This document shows positions 1 to 7,292 of a stretch of DNA of 27,183 bases, piece by piece. A program made the translations under genes and the position numbers. The stretch spans positions 1 to 27,183 of the forward strand of contig CAZFPA010000022.1 of the NCBI GenBank assembly GCA_964520975.1. The letters are read 5' to 3'. This DNA comes from CAZFPA01 sp964520975 (lineage in GTDB: Bacteria; Bacillota; Negativicutes; Selenomonadales; Selenomonadaceae). Positions within the stretch are counted from its first letter, which is position 1. Each line of letters opens with the position of its first letter. The notes below the pieces were generated by a model. It did no database searches and was not told the origin of the DNA. It was given only the letters and a program-made list of their open reading frames with translations.

Positions 1-1359
1 AAGCCGGAGCAGACCACTGCCCACCAGCAGTCTTTGGGCACAGCCGCGAAGAAGGAACTGTTCTACGCTTCGGGGTTCGGCTCGGCGGGGATGTCCTTCC
101 TGCAGCAAAAGCTTGTTCCTTTGGGAATTGCGGCAACCAACCTCGGGAGTACGCCGGCCGGCGGCGAGGGGCAGACCATCTATGACGCGGTGCTGCAGCC
201 TGGCAGCTCGATGGGCGTAGCCCTGGTCTATGGAGATTTTTCCCTCGGGGCAACCGGAACGGTGACGGCCGTGGATGGCCAGCGGGTGCTGGGCTTCGGG
301 CATACGTTCCTGCACAAGGGCAATGTGAATTACTTCCTGACAGATGCCACGGTATATGGTACAATCCATGGCCCGCTGGAAGGCATCAAGCTCGTGTCGA
401 TGGGAAATATCATCGGCCGGATCAATCAGGACCGGGAGCTTGGTATTGCCGGTATCGTCGGCACCTTCCCGACGGTGGTTCCGCTGCATGTGACCGTGCA
501 TGATGAGGATCAGGGACGTACGGATACCTATAATTCCATGATCGCGTATGATGAGGATTTTCTGCCGAATCTCAGTGCGAGCCTTACCTATGCGTCGATG
601 GACCGCACGATGGACCGTCTGAGCGGCAGTACGGCCAAGGTGCATTTCGTGATCCGGACGAATGCCGCGGAAGGCGGCAAGGTTGAGCGCGATAATATGT
701 ACTATAATATCGCCGATGTCGGTCAGCTGGCCGTCAATGAGCTCGGCCAGGCGCTCAATATCATCTGCGGCAACACGGAACGCGAATCGGATATCTTTGA
801 TATCAAGGTAGATGTGACGGTGAATGGTCATCGCCGTACGGCTTCACTGGTATCAGCAGTGCCGGATAAACCTGAGGTGAAGCCGGGGGATACGGTGCAG
901 TTCAAGACGACGATCAAGCCGTATCGCCGCAGCAAGGAAGTCCTGACGATACCGTATACGGTTCCGAAGGGACAGCGGTCCGGCCCGATGCGCCTCGACC
1001 TGCGTGGCGGCGGATTCATTCCGGTAGCGCAGATCATCCTTGCGCAGCAGGCGGCTGCGGGCATCGATGTGACGGCGGATGAGGACAAGACCGTATCGAC
1101 ATCGGATCAGCTCAAGGAATATCTTTCGATGGACCGCAACAATGAAATCGTGATTGCTCCTGGCGCGGCTGTCGAACCGATGAGCGAGGCAGAGCAGAAA
1201 GAGGCTGTGCGCGAGGCGGTGAAGGCTTCCAAGGAAGCCGCGAAAAGCGGCGGAATGCGTTCAGCTGAAAAAGGCAAGAACCCCGCCCAGACGAAATACG
1301 CAACGGACTATATCATCGATAACGTGATTCATGTTTCGCTGCAGATAGCAAAAAAGTGA
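1..1359 (+). CDS. SpoIVB-type S55 peptidase-domain protein, 5' end outside window
   Basis: The reading frame is open from base 1, so the N-terminus lies upstream; 452 residues are visible. The segment around visible residues 70-170 matches the S55 domain pattern: a GVALVYGDFSLGATGTVT stretch, then VLGFGHTF with a histidine at about visible residue 101 corresponding to the catalytic His of S55 peptidases, then an NQDREL-G-I-A-G motif and a PTVVPLHV strand. The GMSGSP-type nucleophile serine of the family is not in the visible part; in related long S55 proteins of diderm bacteria I believe it precedes this region, so it may lie off the window. After the S55 part come beta-rich segments and a charged Ala/Glu/Lys helix (about residues 390-425). 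A strong terminator follows, so this gene ends a separate transcription unit. Its substrate is unknown; a sporulation role should not be assumed from the domain name. Confidence 0.75.
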   Translation, partial: KPEQTTAHQQSLGTAAKKELFYASGFGSAGMSFLQQKLVPLGIAATNLGSTPAGGEGQTIYDAVLQPGSSMGVALVYGDFSLGATGTVTAVDGQRVLGFGHTFLHKGNVNYFLTDATVYGTIHGPLEGIKLVSMGNIIGRINQDRELGIAGIVGTFPTVVPLHVTVHDEDQGRTDTYNSMIAYDEDFLPNLSASLTYASMDRTMDRLSGSTAKVHFVIRTNAAEGGKVERDNMYYNIADVGQLAVNELGQALNIICGNTERESDIFDIKVDVTVNGHRRTASLVSAVPDKPEVKPGDTVQFKTTIKPYRRSKEVLTIPYTVPKGQRSGPMRLDLRGGGFIPVAQIILAQQAAAGIDVTADEDKTVSTSDQLKEYLSMDRNNEIVIAPGAAVEPMSEAEQKEAVREAVKASKEAAKSGGMRSAEKGKNPAQTKYATDYIIDNVIHVSLQIAKK

Positions 1360-1385
1360 CTTCCTTTGCCCGGCAGGGGAAGCAG

Positions 1386-1438
1386 GCTGCGGAATGGCCG
1401 GATACGATTCGTATCCTGTCCGTTCCGCAGCTTTTTTT
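1386..1438 (+). terminator. Rho-independent terminator after the S55 gene
   Basis: A long hairpin begins GCTGCGGAA and ends TTCCGCAGC (1386-1431), with an inner GGATACGA/TCGTATCC stem and a small internal mismatch region. It is followed directly by seven T. It lies 26 bases after the stop codon and separates this gene from the tetR promoter. Confidence 0.92.
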
Positions 1439-1447
1439 ATTTTGGCG

Positions 1448-1476
1448 TTGACAAAACCTCGTTTTTTCTCTATCAT
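1448..1476 (+). promoter_or_regulatory. Sigma-A-type promoter of the tetR operon
   Basis: A perfect TTGACA (1448-1453) is followed after 17 bases by TATCAT (1471-1476). It is the best -35 box in the window. The predicted transcription start, about 7 bases downstream, falls inside the palindrome at 1481-1508. Confidence 0.85.
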
Positions 1477-1480
1477 GTAC

Positions 1481-1508
1481 TTGAACGTGTTCAATTGAAC
1501 ACGTTCAA
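1481..1508. promoter_or_regulatory. Perfect 28-bp palindromic operator, probable TetR site
   Basis: The half-site TTGAACGTGTTCAA is followed immediately by its exact reverse complement TTGAACACGTTCAA, with no spacer. Each half also contains the shorter palindrome-like GAACGTGTTC. The site starts 4 bases after the -10 box and ends at the ribosome binding site AAAGGAGGT of the tetR gene, so a bound repressor would block initiation or early elongation. TetR regulators commonly bind such sites upstream of their own gene; that this protein binds here is inference. Confidence 0.85.
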
Positions 1509-1520
1509 AAGGAGGTAGAG

Positions 1521-2192
1521 ATGGAGAAAAAGAAACATTCTGAAGAGCATCTGCAGGCGATGCGAACGCGGATTCTTTCGAGTGCGAAGGCCTTGTTTTT
1601 GCAGCAGGGCTACAAGAAGACGACAATCCGGCAGATTGTCGAGCATTCGGGGGTACTCACCGGCAGTATCTATCATTTTTTCCAGAACAAGGAGGATCTT
1701 TTCCAGGCACTGGTGCTGGCCATGCTGAATGAGTGCGTGGCAATTATCGATGAGCGTTTTCCCGGAGAAGATCCCGTATTCAAATACGCTGTGATGTGCC
1801 TCACCGAGCTCAAAGCGGTCGAGGGAAATGCCTGGGTACGCGAATGCTATTATGAGGGCTACAGCTCGAAGGTGATTTTCGAGAAAATGGTCGAGCATCA
1901 GACTCTGGTAGCGGAGCGTCTGTTTGCAGGACGTGAGCCGTCCTATACGACCAAGGACCATTATCGGCGCAGCCTGCTCATCAAGGGAGCCCTGCGCAGC
2001 TGTGTGGCGGAATTCTATTTTTCCCGGCCGGGGGATTTTTCCGCGAGCTGGCATATGCTCATGCAGATGATCCTGCCGCTATATGGGACCGGGGCGAAGC
2101 AGACAGCGGCCATTGTCGGTCGGCTGGAAGCCATGGAATCGGTAGTGGATGAGATCAGCCGCTGCCTGATTGAGCGCTCCCGGGTATTGTGA
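1521..2192 (+). CDS. TetR/AcrR family transcriptional regulator
   Basis: This is a 223-residue protein, within the usual TetR length. Residues about 13-60 form the TetR_N helix-turn-helix: an R-T-R-I-L-x-x-A-x-x-L-F start, GYKKTTIRQIVEHSGVLTGS as the recognition region and IYHFFQNKEDLFQAL as the typical end. The remainder is the helical ligand-binding and dimerisation domain, which does not identify the ligand. The start is fixed by AAAGGAGGT 5 bases upstream of the ATG. It stands first in a likely operon with an HlyD-type adaptor and two ABC-2 permeases, the usual setting for a drug- or lipid-responsive efflux repressor. The palindrome at its promoter suggests autoregulation. Confidence 0.93.
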   Translation: MEKKKHSEEHLQAMRTRILSSAKALFLQQGYKKTTIRQIVEHSGVLTGSIYHFFQNKEDLFQALVLAMLNECVAIIDERFPGEDPVFKYAVMCLTELKAVEGNAWVRECYYEGYSSKVIFEKMVEHQTLVAERLFAGREPSYTTKDHYRRSLLIKGALRSCVAEFYFSRPGDFSASWHMLMQMILPLYGTGAKQTAAIVGRLEAMESVVDEISRCLIERSRVL

Positions 2193-2200
2193 CAGGCATA

Positions 2201-2230
2201 TTGTGCAATCTTGCATCATGGCACTATAAA
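2201..2230 (+). promoter_or_regulatory. Possible secondary promoter for the hlyD-ABC genes
   Basis: TTGTGC (2201-2206) and TATAAA (2225-2230) are separated by 18 bases in the 76-base gap between the tetR and HlyD genes. The gap also has a small inverted repeat TGCAA-TC-TTGCA (2204-2215). The boxes are moderate matches only, and read-through from the tetR promoter could suffice. Confidence 0.4.
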
Positions 2231-2268
2231 CAGGAATGCAGAGAATGAAAAAATGAGGAGGAAATATC

Positions 2269-3294
2269 ATGTTCAGAGAGCTTTTCAACAAATATCACCG
2301 GAGCTGCTGCCTTTTGGCAGTGGCGCTGGCAGCGGCGGCAGCCTTGGGATGCGGGGGCAAAAAGGACGCACAGGCGGATGTCTGGGGGCGTGCCGACGCG
2401 AAGGAGATCGATATCAATTCCAAGATTCCGGGGCGTGTTGTACAGCTGCTGGTCAAGGAAGGCGATACGGTAAAAGAGGGGCAGGTCATTGCCTATATCG
2501 ATAAACGCGATCTGCTGGCGCAGAAGGCGCAGTATGAGGCGAGCATCCAGGCACTGCAGGCTCAGCAGCTGCAGGCTTCCGTTGTTACGAGTCTGCAGGA
2601 TGGCACGACGCATTCGGATCTGAATACGGCGCAGGCTGCAGTAACGCAGGCACAGTCCAATCTGGATCTGGCCGCGGCGGATTATCAGCGCTATCAGGAA
2701 CTGGTGAGCGAGGGCGCTGTTCCGCAGCAGACCTTTGAGAACTATCGCACGAAGTATGAGGTGGCGCAGGCGGCGCTGAACCAGGCCAAGGCCGGTGTGA
2801 GCAAGGCGAATTCCGCATTGCTGCAGACGGATGCCAACCAGGCCAACGAGGCCGCGGTAGCGAAAAAGATCGCGCAGGCGCAGGCCGTTCTTGAGCAGTT
2901 GGAGGTATCTCTGGATGAGACGGAGATCAAGGCGCCGTTCGATGGTGTGATCACCGCGAAATACGTTGAGGAAGGTTCCATGATTTCACAGGGAACGCCG
3001 ATTGTGGCGATTCAGGATCCCACGGATAACTGGGTGGATCTGAAGGTGCCGGAGACGGAGCTCTCCAGGTATGCGCTGAATCAGCAGGTAACGCTGGTAG
3101 GGCGCGATGAAAAGACGAAGGTAACAGGGACGATTACGGATATCAGCAAGAAGGCGGAATTCGCTACGCAGCGCGCGACCAGCGAACGCGGTGACGACAG
3201 CGATATCATCAGCTTCAATGTGAAGATCCAGGTGGATTCGGATCTGCTGCGGCCGGGCATGCGCTTCCGCATCACGAATGGTGAGCGCTCATGA
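2269..3294 (+). CDS. HlyD-family periplasmic adaptor (membrane fusion) lipoprotein
   Basis: The protein has 341 residues. The N-terminus has a positively charged start, a hydrophobic stretch and a lipobox A-L-G-C with the lipidation cysteine at residue 28, so it is probably a lipoprotein facing the periplasm. Residues about 45-80 form the first half of a biotinyl-lipoyl domain (K-I-P-G-R-V and V-K-E-G-D-T-V-K-E-G-Q). A long Ala/Gln-rich coiled coil follows (about 85-215), then the second lipoyl half (IKAPFDGVITAKYVEEGSMI) and a beta-barrel domain. This is the architecture of YbhG/YhiI-like adaptors working with ABC-2 exporters. The start is supported by GAGGAGG 6-7 bases upstream. Its stop overlaps the next start (ATGA), indicating translational coupling. 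The TolC encoded at 8633-10273 is a plausible OM partner, by inference. Confidence 0.9.
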   Translation: MFRELFNKYHRSCCLLAVALAAAAALGCGGKKDAQADVWGRADAKEIDINSKIPGRVVQLLVKEGDTVKEGQVIAYIDKRDLLAQKAQYEASIQALQAQQLQASVVTSLQDGTTHSDLNTAQAAVTQAQSNLDLAAADYQRYQELVSEGAVPQQTFENYRTKYEVAQAALNQAKAGVSKANSALLQTDANQANEAAVAKKIAQAQAVLEQLEVSLDETEIKAPFDGVITAKYVEEGSMISQGTPIVAIQDPTDNWVDLKVPETELSRYALNQQVTLVGRDEKTKVTGTITDISKKAEFATQRATSERGDDSDIISFNVKIQVDSDLLRPGMRFRITNGERS

Positions 3295-4466
3295 AGATCC
3301 TGACAATCCTTCGGGATGAGGTTCGGGAGCTGTTCCAGGGGCGCTGGCCGCTGGCAGCATTGATTTTTGCGGTGCCGCTGGGCTTTGCACTGCTGTTTGG
3401 CTTCATCTATGCGGAAAATACGGTCAAGCATATTCCGCTGGTGGTCTATGACCAGGACCAGAGCAGTCTGAGCCGTACGCTGATCAAGATGTATGCGGAT
3501 TCAGAGCGCTATACGCTGGCCTATCAGGTGAGCTCCCAGCAGGAGATGGAGGAGCTGGTGGCCGCCGATGACGCGTTGGCGGCGCTGCAGATCCCGCGTG
3601 ATTTTTCCAAGAACGTGAAGATGGCGAACGGTTCAGAAATCCTGTTTCTGGTGAATTCGACCAATAATATGTTCGGCAATGCGGCGCTTTCCTCGGCGCA
3701 GGAGATCAACCGCACCTTTTCCGTTGCGGTGGCGCAGAAGCTGACCGAAGGGCTGGGTGTTCTGCCGGCGGCAGCGATGGCCATGGCCTATCCGGTGCAT
3801 TTCGGCATCCGTATCCTGAACAACCCGGCCAATGGCTACACGCCGTTCATGCTGGCCGGTCTCATGATGAACGGGCTGCAGATTTCCATCATGCTCATCA
3901 TCCCGCCCCTGCTCATCCGTGAGCTGCAGACGCGCCGCTACGGGAAGGACACCTCAGCGCTGCTGCTGGTGATTGGGCGGGCTATTCCGGTCTGGTGCCT
4001 GGGGGTGCTGTCCTTCCTGCTGTCGCTCGCTGTCGTTGTCTATGGCTTCGATGTGCCGATGCGCGGCAGCTGGTTTGAAGCGACGCTGCTGGCCGGCGGC
4101 TTCCTGTTTTTCGTGATCGGGGCCATGTGGCTGTTTTCTGCCTGCAGCCCTACGGAGGTCATGTCGATGCAGATGCCCATGCTTTATATCATGCCGGGCC
4201 TTCTCTACAGCGGCCTGTCGTGGCCGGTGTTCTCGATGAATGCGGTTGCCTGGTGGCTGTCGCGGCTGCTGCCGATGACCTACACGGGCGATAATCTGCG
4301 TGATCTGATGCTGGCGGGCAGCGCGCCGACCCTTTGGTCGGATATCGGTCAGATGCTGCTGATCGGCGCTGTTATGACGCTGCTGGCTGCGGGTATTTTC
4401 AGTTTCCGGCGGCAGCGGAGCTATCGAAAGGAGGATGGGGAGCATGCAGCTGTGGCAAATCATTAA
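3291..4466 (+). CDS. ABC-2 type transporter permease (YhhJ/YbhR-like), first copy
   Basis: This 391-residue inner-membrane protein has one N-terminal transmembrane helix (about residues 19-38), a large extracytoplasmic domain (about 40-165) with the VVYDQDQS-SLSR motif near its beginning, and a C-terminal block of five hydrophobic helices (about 180-375). That is the topology of ABC2_membrane_3 export permeases. It starts on the ATGA overlap with the adaptor gene. It is clearly paralogous to the next gene: both contain I-P-L-x-V-Y-D, A-x-x-I-P-R-D-F-S and R-x-L-N-N-P. It would need an ATPase, and none is encoded beside it. The substrate cannot be read from sequence. Confidence 0.88.
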   Translation: MKILTILRDEVRELFQGRWPLAALIFAVPLGFALLFGFIYAENTVKHIPLVVYDQDQSSLSRTLIKMYADSERYTLAYQVSSQQEMEELVAADDALAALQIPRDFSKNVKMANGSEILFLVNSTNNMFGNAALSSAQEINRTFSVAVAQKLTEGLGVLPAAAMAMAYPVHFGIRILNNPANGYTPFMLAGLMMNGLQISIMLIIPPLLIRELQTRRYGKDTSALLLVIGRAIPVWCLGVLSFLLSLAVVVYGFDVPMRGSWFEATLLAGGFLFFVIGAMWLFSACSPTEVMSMQMPMLYIMPGLLYSGLSWPVFSMNAVAWWLSRLLPMTYTGDNLRDLMLAGSAPTLWSDIGQMLLIGAVMTLLAAGIFSFRRQRSYRKEDGEHAAVANH

Positions 4467-5589
4467 ACGTGAATTCCGACAGATCTTTTTGGAGGACCCG
4501 CGGCGCTTCGTATTCCTGTTCGGCGCGGCCGTAGGCTATCTGTTTATCTTTGGTGCCTTGTACAGCCCCAATATCGTAAAATATATACCGCTCATCGTCT
4601 ATGATGAGGAGCAGTCCCCGTTGAGCCGCGAGCTCATCCGGGATTTCGATTCGAGCGACAGCTTTCGTGTGACGGCCTACGCGGCCACGCAGGAGGAGAT
4701 GCAGCAGGCGCTGGCGGATAAAAGCGCCTACGCGGCTATCGATATTCCGCGGGATTTTTCCCGCAAGATCAAGCAGGGCGGAGCGTCGAGCCTGCTCTTC
4801 ATGGTGAATGGCTCCAATATTGTCATTACCAATATCACGAGCTCGGCTGCGCAGGATATCACCGCGGCCTTTTCGGACAAGGTGGCCGCTGAACGTGCGG
4901 CACTGCGCACCGGACAGAATCAGGAAAAACTGGGCAAGCGCCTCGCGCCGGTCAGTGCGCATCTGCGTGTCCTGAACAATCCGACGCAGGGCTATATGCT
5001 CTTCTTCCTGCTGGGACTTGCTATGGCCGCCTTTCAGCAGGGGATTTTCTTTTCCGTCGGGGCCTCGGTGCAGGCGGAGTACCTGAAGCGTGAGGCGATT
5101 TCCTGGCGGTCTCTGCTGCTGGGAAAGTTTATCACCTACTGGGGACTCGCGATGCTGTCCTTTTTGACGGTTGTGCTCATCGCGGAATTCTTTTGGGAGA
5201 TCTGGCTGAAGGGTTCGATGGTACAGCTGCTGCTGCTCGGCGGCGTTTTTTCCTTTGCGTTCATCGCGTTCAGCATGCTCATGTCTTCGCTCTTCCACAA
5301 TGAAATGCAGTTCGTGCGGGCCTCTATCCTCTATCCGGTTCCGGCCTTTATCTTCGCCGGCTACACCTGGCCGCAGGAATCCCTGGGGCCGGTCATGCAC
5401 CTGGTATCGTATTTTTTCCCGATGGCCTGGTTCTCCAACGCGGTCCGGCAGATTTTCACCGCCGGGCAGGCAGCCCATTTTACGGAAAATATCGCGGTGC
5501 TGCTGTTGCTCGGCACGGGATTCGTCGTGCTCGCGAGCCTCGTTTTCCGCCATCGGCAGAAGCAGCTTTTGGCCGCGGATGAAAAATAA
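4444..5589 (+). CDS. ABC-2 type transporter permease, second copy
   Basis: From ATG 4444 the protein has 381 residues. This start is preferred over the in-frame ATG at 4435 because AAAGGAGG (4427-4434) lies 9 bases upstream of 4444 and directly abuts 4435. The gene overlaps the end of the preceding permease by 23 bases. The topology matches its neighbour: one N-terminal helix, a large extracytoplasmic domain with YIPLIVYDEEQSPLSREL, and five C-terminal helices. Paired permeases of this kind form a heterodimer in YbhS/YbhR-type exporters. The operon ends here, followed by a palindrome and the mla promoter region. Confidence 0.88.
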   Translation: MQLWQIIKREFRQIFLEDPRRFVFLFGAAVGYLFIFGALYSPNIVKYIPLIVYDEEQSPLSRELIRDFDSSDSFRVTAYAATQEEMQQALADKSAYAAIDIPRDFSRKIKQGGASSLLFMVNGSNIVITNITSSAAQDITAAFSDKVAAERAALRTGQNQEKLGKRLAPVSAHLRVLNNPTQGYMLFFLLGLAMAAFQQGIFFSVGASVQAEYLKREAISWRSLLLGKFITYWGLAMLSFLTVVLIAEFFWEIWLKGSMVQLLLLGGVFSFAFIAFSMLMSSLFHNEMQFVRASILYPVPAFIFAGYTWPQESLGPVMHLVSYFFPMAWFSNAVRQIFTAGQAAHFTENIAVLLLLGTGFVVLASLVFRHRQKQLLAADEK

Positions 5590-5606
5590 GGTTGAAACGC
5601 TGCTTG

Positions 5607-5633
5607 GCAGGATTCCGCATTGCGGAATCCTGC
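5607..5633. repeat. 27-bp palindrome between the ABC exporter and mla operons
   Basis: Arms GCAGGATTCCGCA and TGCGGAATCCTGC (13 bp, perfect) flank a single T. It lies 18 bases after the permease stop. No T-run follows, so a classical terminator is not shown. The right arm contains TTGCGG (5620-5625), a possible -35 with TATAAT (5644-5649) 18 bases away, so the palindrome could be an operator instead. Confidence 0.7.
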
Positions 5634-5649
5634 ACAATGGCGTTATAAT
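5620..5649 (+). promoter_or_regulatory. Candidate upstream promoter of mlaEFD
   Basis: TTGCGG (5620-5625) lies 18 bases from a perfect TATAAT (5644-5649). The -35 element sits inside the 27-bp palindrome. A second candidate promoter lies downstream at 5694-5722. Confidence 0.55.
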
Positions 5650-5678
5650 TTTAGGAAAAAATCGTAGAATGTGCAAAA

Positions 5679-5702
5679 AATAGTAAACGACTATTTACTA
5701 TT
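5679..5702. promoter_or_regulatory. Inverted repeat overlapping the mlaE-proximal promoter, possible operator
   Basis: AATAGTAAA, a 6-base spacer and TTTACTATT form perfect 9-bp arms. The right arm overlaps the TTTACT (5694-5699) that serves as the -35 of the promoter ending at 5722, a position typical of a repressor operator. I do not recognise the regulator. Confidence 0.6.
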
Positions 5703-5722
5703 TCGGTTATTGTTGTTACAAT
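5694..5722 (+). promoter_or_regulatory. Candidate proximal promoter of mlaEFD
   Basis: TTTACT (5694-5699) and TACAAT (5717-5722) are separated by exactly 17 bases, 34 bases before the mlaE start codon. Confidence 0.55.
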
Positions 5723-5756
5723 CGTAGGTGGAATGAAAAATGGAGGAGTGCCGGAA

Positions 5757-6527
5757 ATGCTGATTCGTTATTTGGAAAAGCTGGGAACTGTGGTTCTTGG
5801 CGGTCTGGAAAAAATCGGCGATGTGGTCATGCTGGGAATGGAAACAATCCGCCAGCTGCAGCACATGCCGCGCATGCGCCATGTGCTGGCTCAGATGTCA
5901 CATCTGGGCGTGGATACACTTCCGATTGTTGCTCTTACGCTGATGTTTACCGGAATGGTCATGACGCTGCAGATTGCGCATGAGTTCATCCGCTTTGGCG
6001 CGCAGTCGACGATTGGCGGTGTCATCGCGATTGCCATCGGGCGCGAGCTGGGACCGGTACTGGTGGGCGTTGTTGCCGCCGGCCGCGTTGGTGCGGCCAT
6101 CACGGCCGAGATCAGTACGATGAAGGTCACGGAGCAGATTGATGCGCTGCGGGTCATGGCGACGAATCCGGTCGGCTATCTCGTAGTACCGCGCACGATT
6201 GCCTGTATGATCATGGTGCCGCTGCTCACGGTTTTTGGTGATATCATCGGCGTGCTGGGCGGCTGGCTCATTGCGGTCAACTATTCCGGCATCACGACCT
6301 TTTTGTACTTTAATTCCATCAATACCTTCGTGGCGACGCACGATATGAGCGGCGGTCTCGTGAAGGCGATTGTCTTCGGCATCATCATAGCGATCATGGG
6401 CTGTTACTATGGCCTGCGGGCACCGGATGGAGCTGAGGGCGTGGGCCGCGCGACGACCCGGTCGGTGGTCAGTTCCATTATACTGATCTTCATGACGAAT
6501 GTTTTTTTGTCGCTGATTCTTTATTGA
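5757..6527 (+). CDS. mlaE: MlaE-family phospholipid ABC transporter permease
   Basis: From ATG 5757 the protein has 256 residues, the usual MlaE length. GGAGGAG (5742-5748) lies 8 bases upstream, which favours this start over the in-frame ATG at 5733. Family hallmarks are visible: a G-x-D-T-L-P-I-V-x-L-T segment, the conserved region IGRELGPVLVGVVAAGRVGAAITAEI, the E-Q-I-D-A-L motif with MATNPVGYLVVPR, and hydrophobic C-terminal helices. MlaE is the inner-membrane permease of the Mla lipid transport complex; with MlaF and MlaD it moves phospholipids between the inner and outer membranes. The next two genes encode those partners, separated by 12 bases and by an overlap. The direction of transport cannot be read from sequence. 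Confidence 0.95.
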   Translation: MLIRYLEKLGTVVLGGLEKIGDVVMLGMETIRQLQHMPRMRHVLAQMSHLGVDTLPIVALTLMFTGMVMTLQIAHEFIRFGAQSTIGGVIAIAIGRELGPVLVGVVAAGRVGAAITAEISTMKVTEQIDALRVMATNPVGYLVVPRTIACMIMVPLLTVFGDIIGVLGGWLIAVNYSGITTFLYFNSINTFVATHDMSGGLVKAIVFGIIIAIMGCYYGLRAPDGAEGVGRATTRSVVSSIILIFMTNVFLSLILY

Positions 6528-6539
6528 TGAGGTGATGCT

Positions 6540-7292
6540 ATGATAGAATTAAAAGATGTAAATAAATCCTTCAAGGGAAAACAGGTCCTGAAGCATGTGA
6601 GCCTCACCATCCAGGACGGGGAAACGCTGGCTATCATCGGCGGCAGCGGCTCGGGAAAGAGTACGCTGCTGCGCCTGATGATCGGCCTCATTGAACCGAC
6701 CAGCGGGGAGATCTGGATACAGGGCCGGGAAATATCGCATCTGCCGGAAAGGGAAATGGACGAGGTGCGGCTCAAGATGGGCATGGTATTCCAGTATTCC
6801 GCGCTGTTCGATTCGATGACGGTGGGGGATAACGTGGCCTTTGGTCTGCGGGAGCATACAGAGCTGCCTCCGGATAAAATCCAGGCAATCGTGAAAGAAA
6901 AGCTTCAGCTTGTGGGTTTGCCGGGCATCGAGACTACGATGCCGAATGAGCTTTCCGGCGGCATGAAGAAGCGCGTGAGCCTGGCCCGGGCCATCGCTTT
7001 TGGGCCGGAAATCATTTTCTACGACGAGCCGAGCTCGGGCCTGGACCCGCTTATGACGGCCAAGATCGATGAGCTCATCGTGGAGATGCAGCGCGCGCTG
7101 GGGGTCACTTCGGTGGTCGTCACGCATGATATGGCCAGTGCGTGCCATATTGCGGACCGCATTGCGATGATTTATGAGGGCGAGCTCATTGCGCTCGATA
7201 CGGTAGAGAATTTCAAAAAGCTGCCTGATCCACGGGTACAGGCCTTTATGAGAAGTATGTATACAGAGGAGGGAAAAGCCGATGTCAACTGA
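6540..7292 (+). CDS. mlaF: MlaF-family phospholipid transport ATPase
   Basis: This 250-residue ABC ATPase contains all catalytic motifs: Walker A GGSGSGKS (34-41), Q-loop glutamine at 85 (MVFQYSALFDSMTV), the signature LSGGM (138-142, MlaF-type with Met-Lys-Lys after the Gly pair), Walker B with catalytic Glu (IIFYDE, to 163), D-loop SGLD and the H-loop histidine at about 196 (VVVTHDM). The FQYSALFDSMTV sequence after the Q-loop is characteristic of MlaF. A GAGGTGA ribosome site precedes the ATG. Its 3' end overlaps the mlaD start by 11 bases. It powers MlaE-dependent lipid movement on the cytoplasmic face. No mlaB gene, the STAS-domain partner in E. coli, lies beside it. Confidence 0.96.
   Translation: MIELKDVNKSFKGKQVLKHVSLTIQDGETLAIIGGSGSGKSTLLRLMIGLIEPTSGEIWIQGREISHLPEREMDEVRLKMGMVFQYSALFDSMTVGDNVAFGLREHTELPPDKIQAIVKEKLQLVGLPGIETTMPNELSGGMKKRVSLARAIAFGPEIIFYDEPSSGLDPLMTAKIDELIVEMQRALGVTSVVVTHDMASACHIADRIAMIYEGELIALDTVENFKKLPDPRVQAFMRSMYTEEGKADVN

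Noticed and set aside
4399..5676. Minus-strand open frame (425 codons) opposite the second ABC permease
   Set aside because: Composition is dominated by Arg, Gln, Glu and His with no domain, while the + strand permease has clear topology and paralogy.
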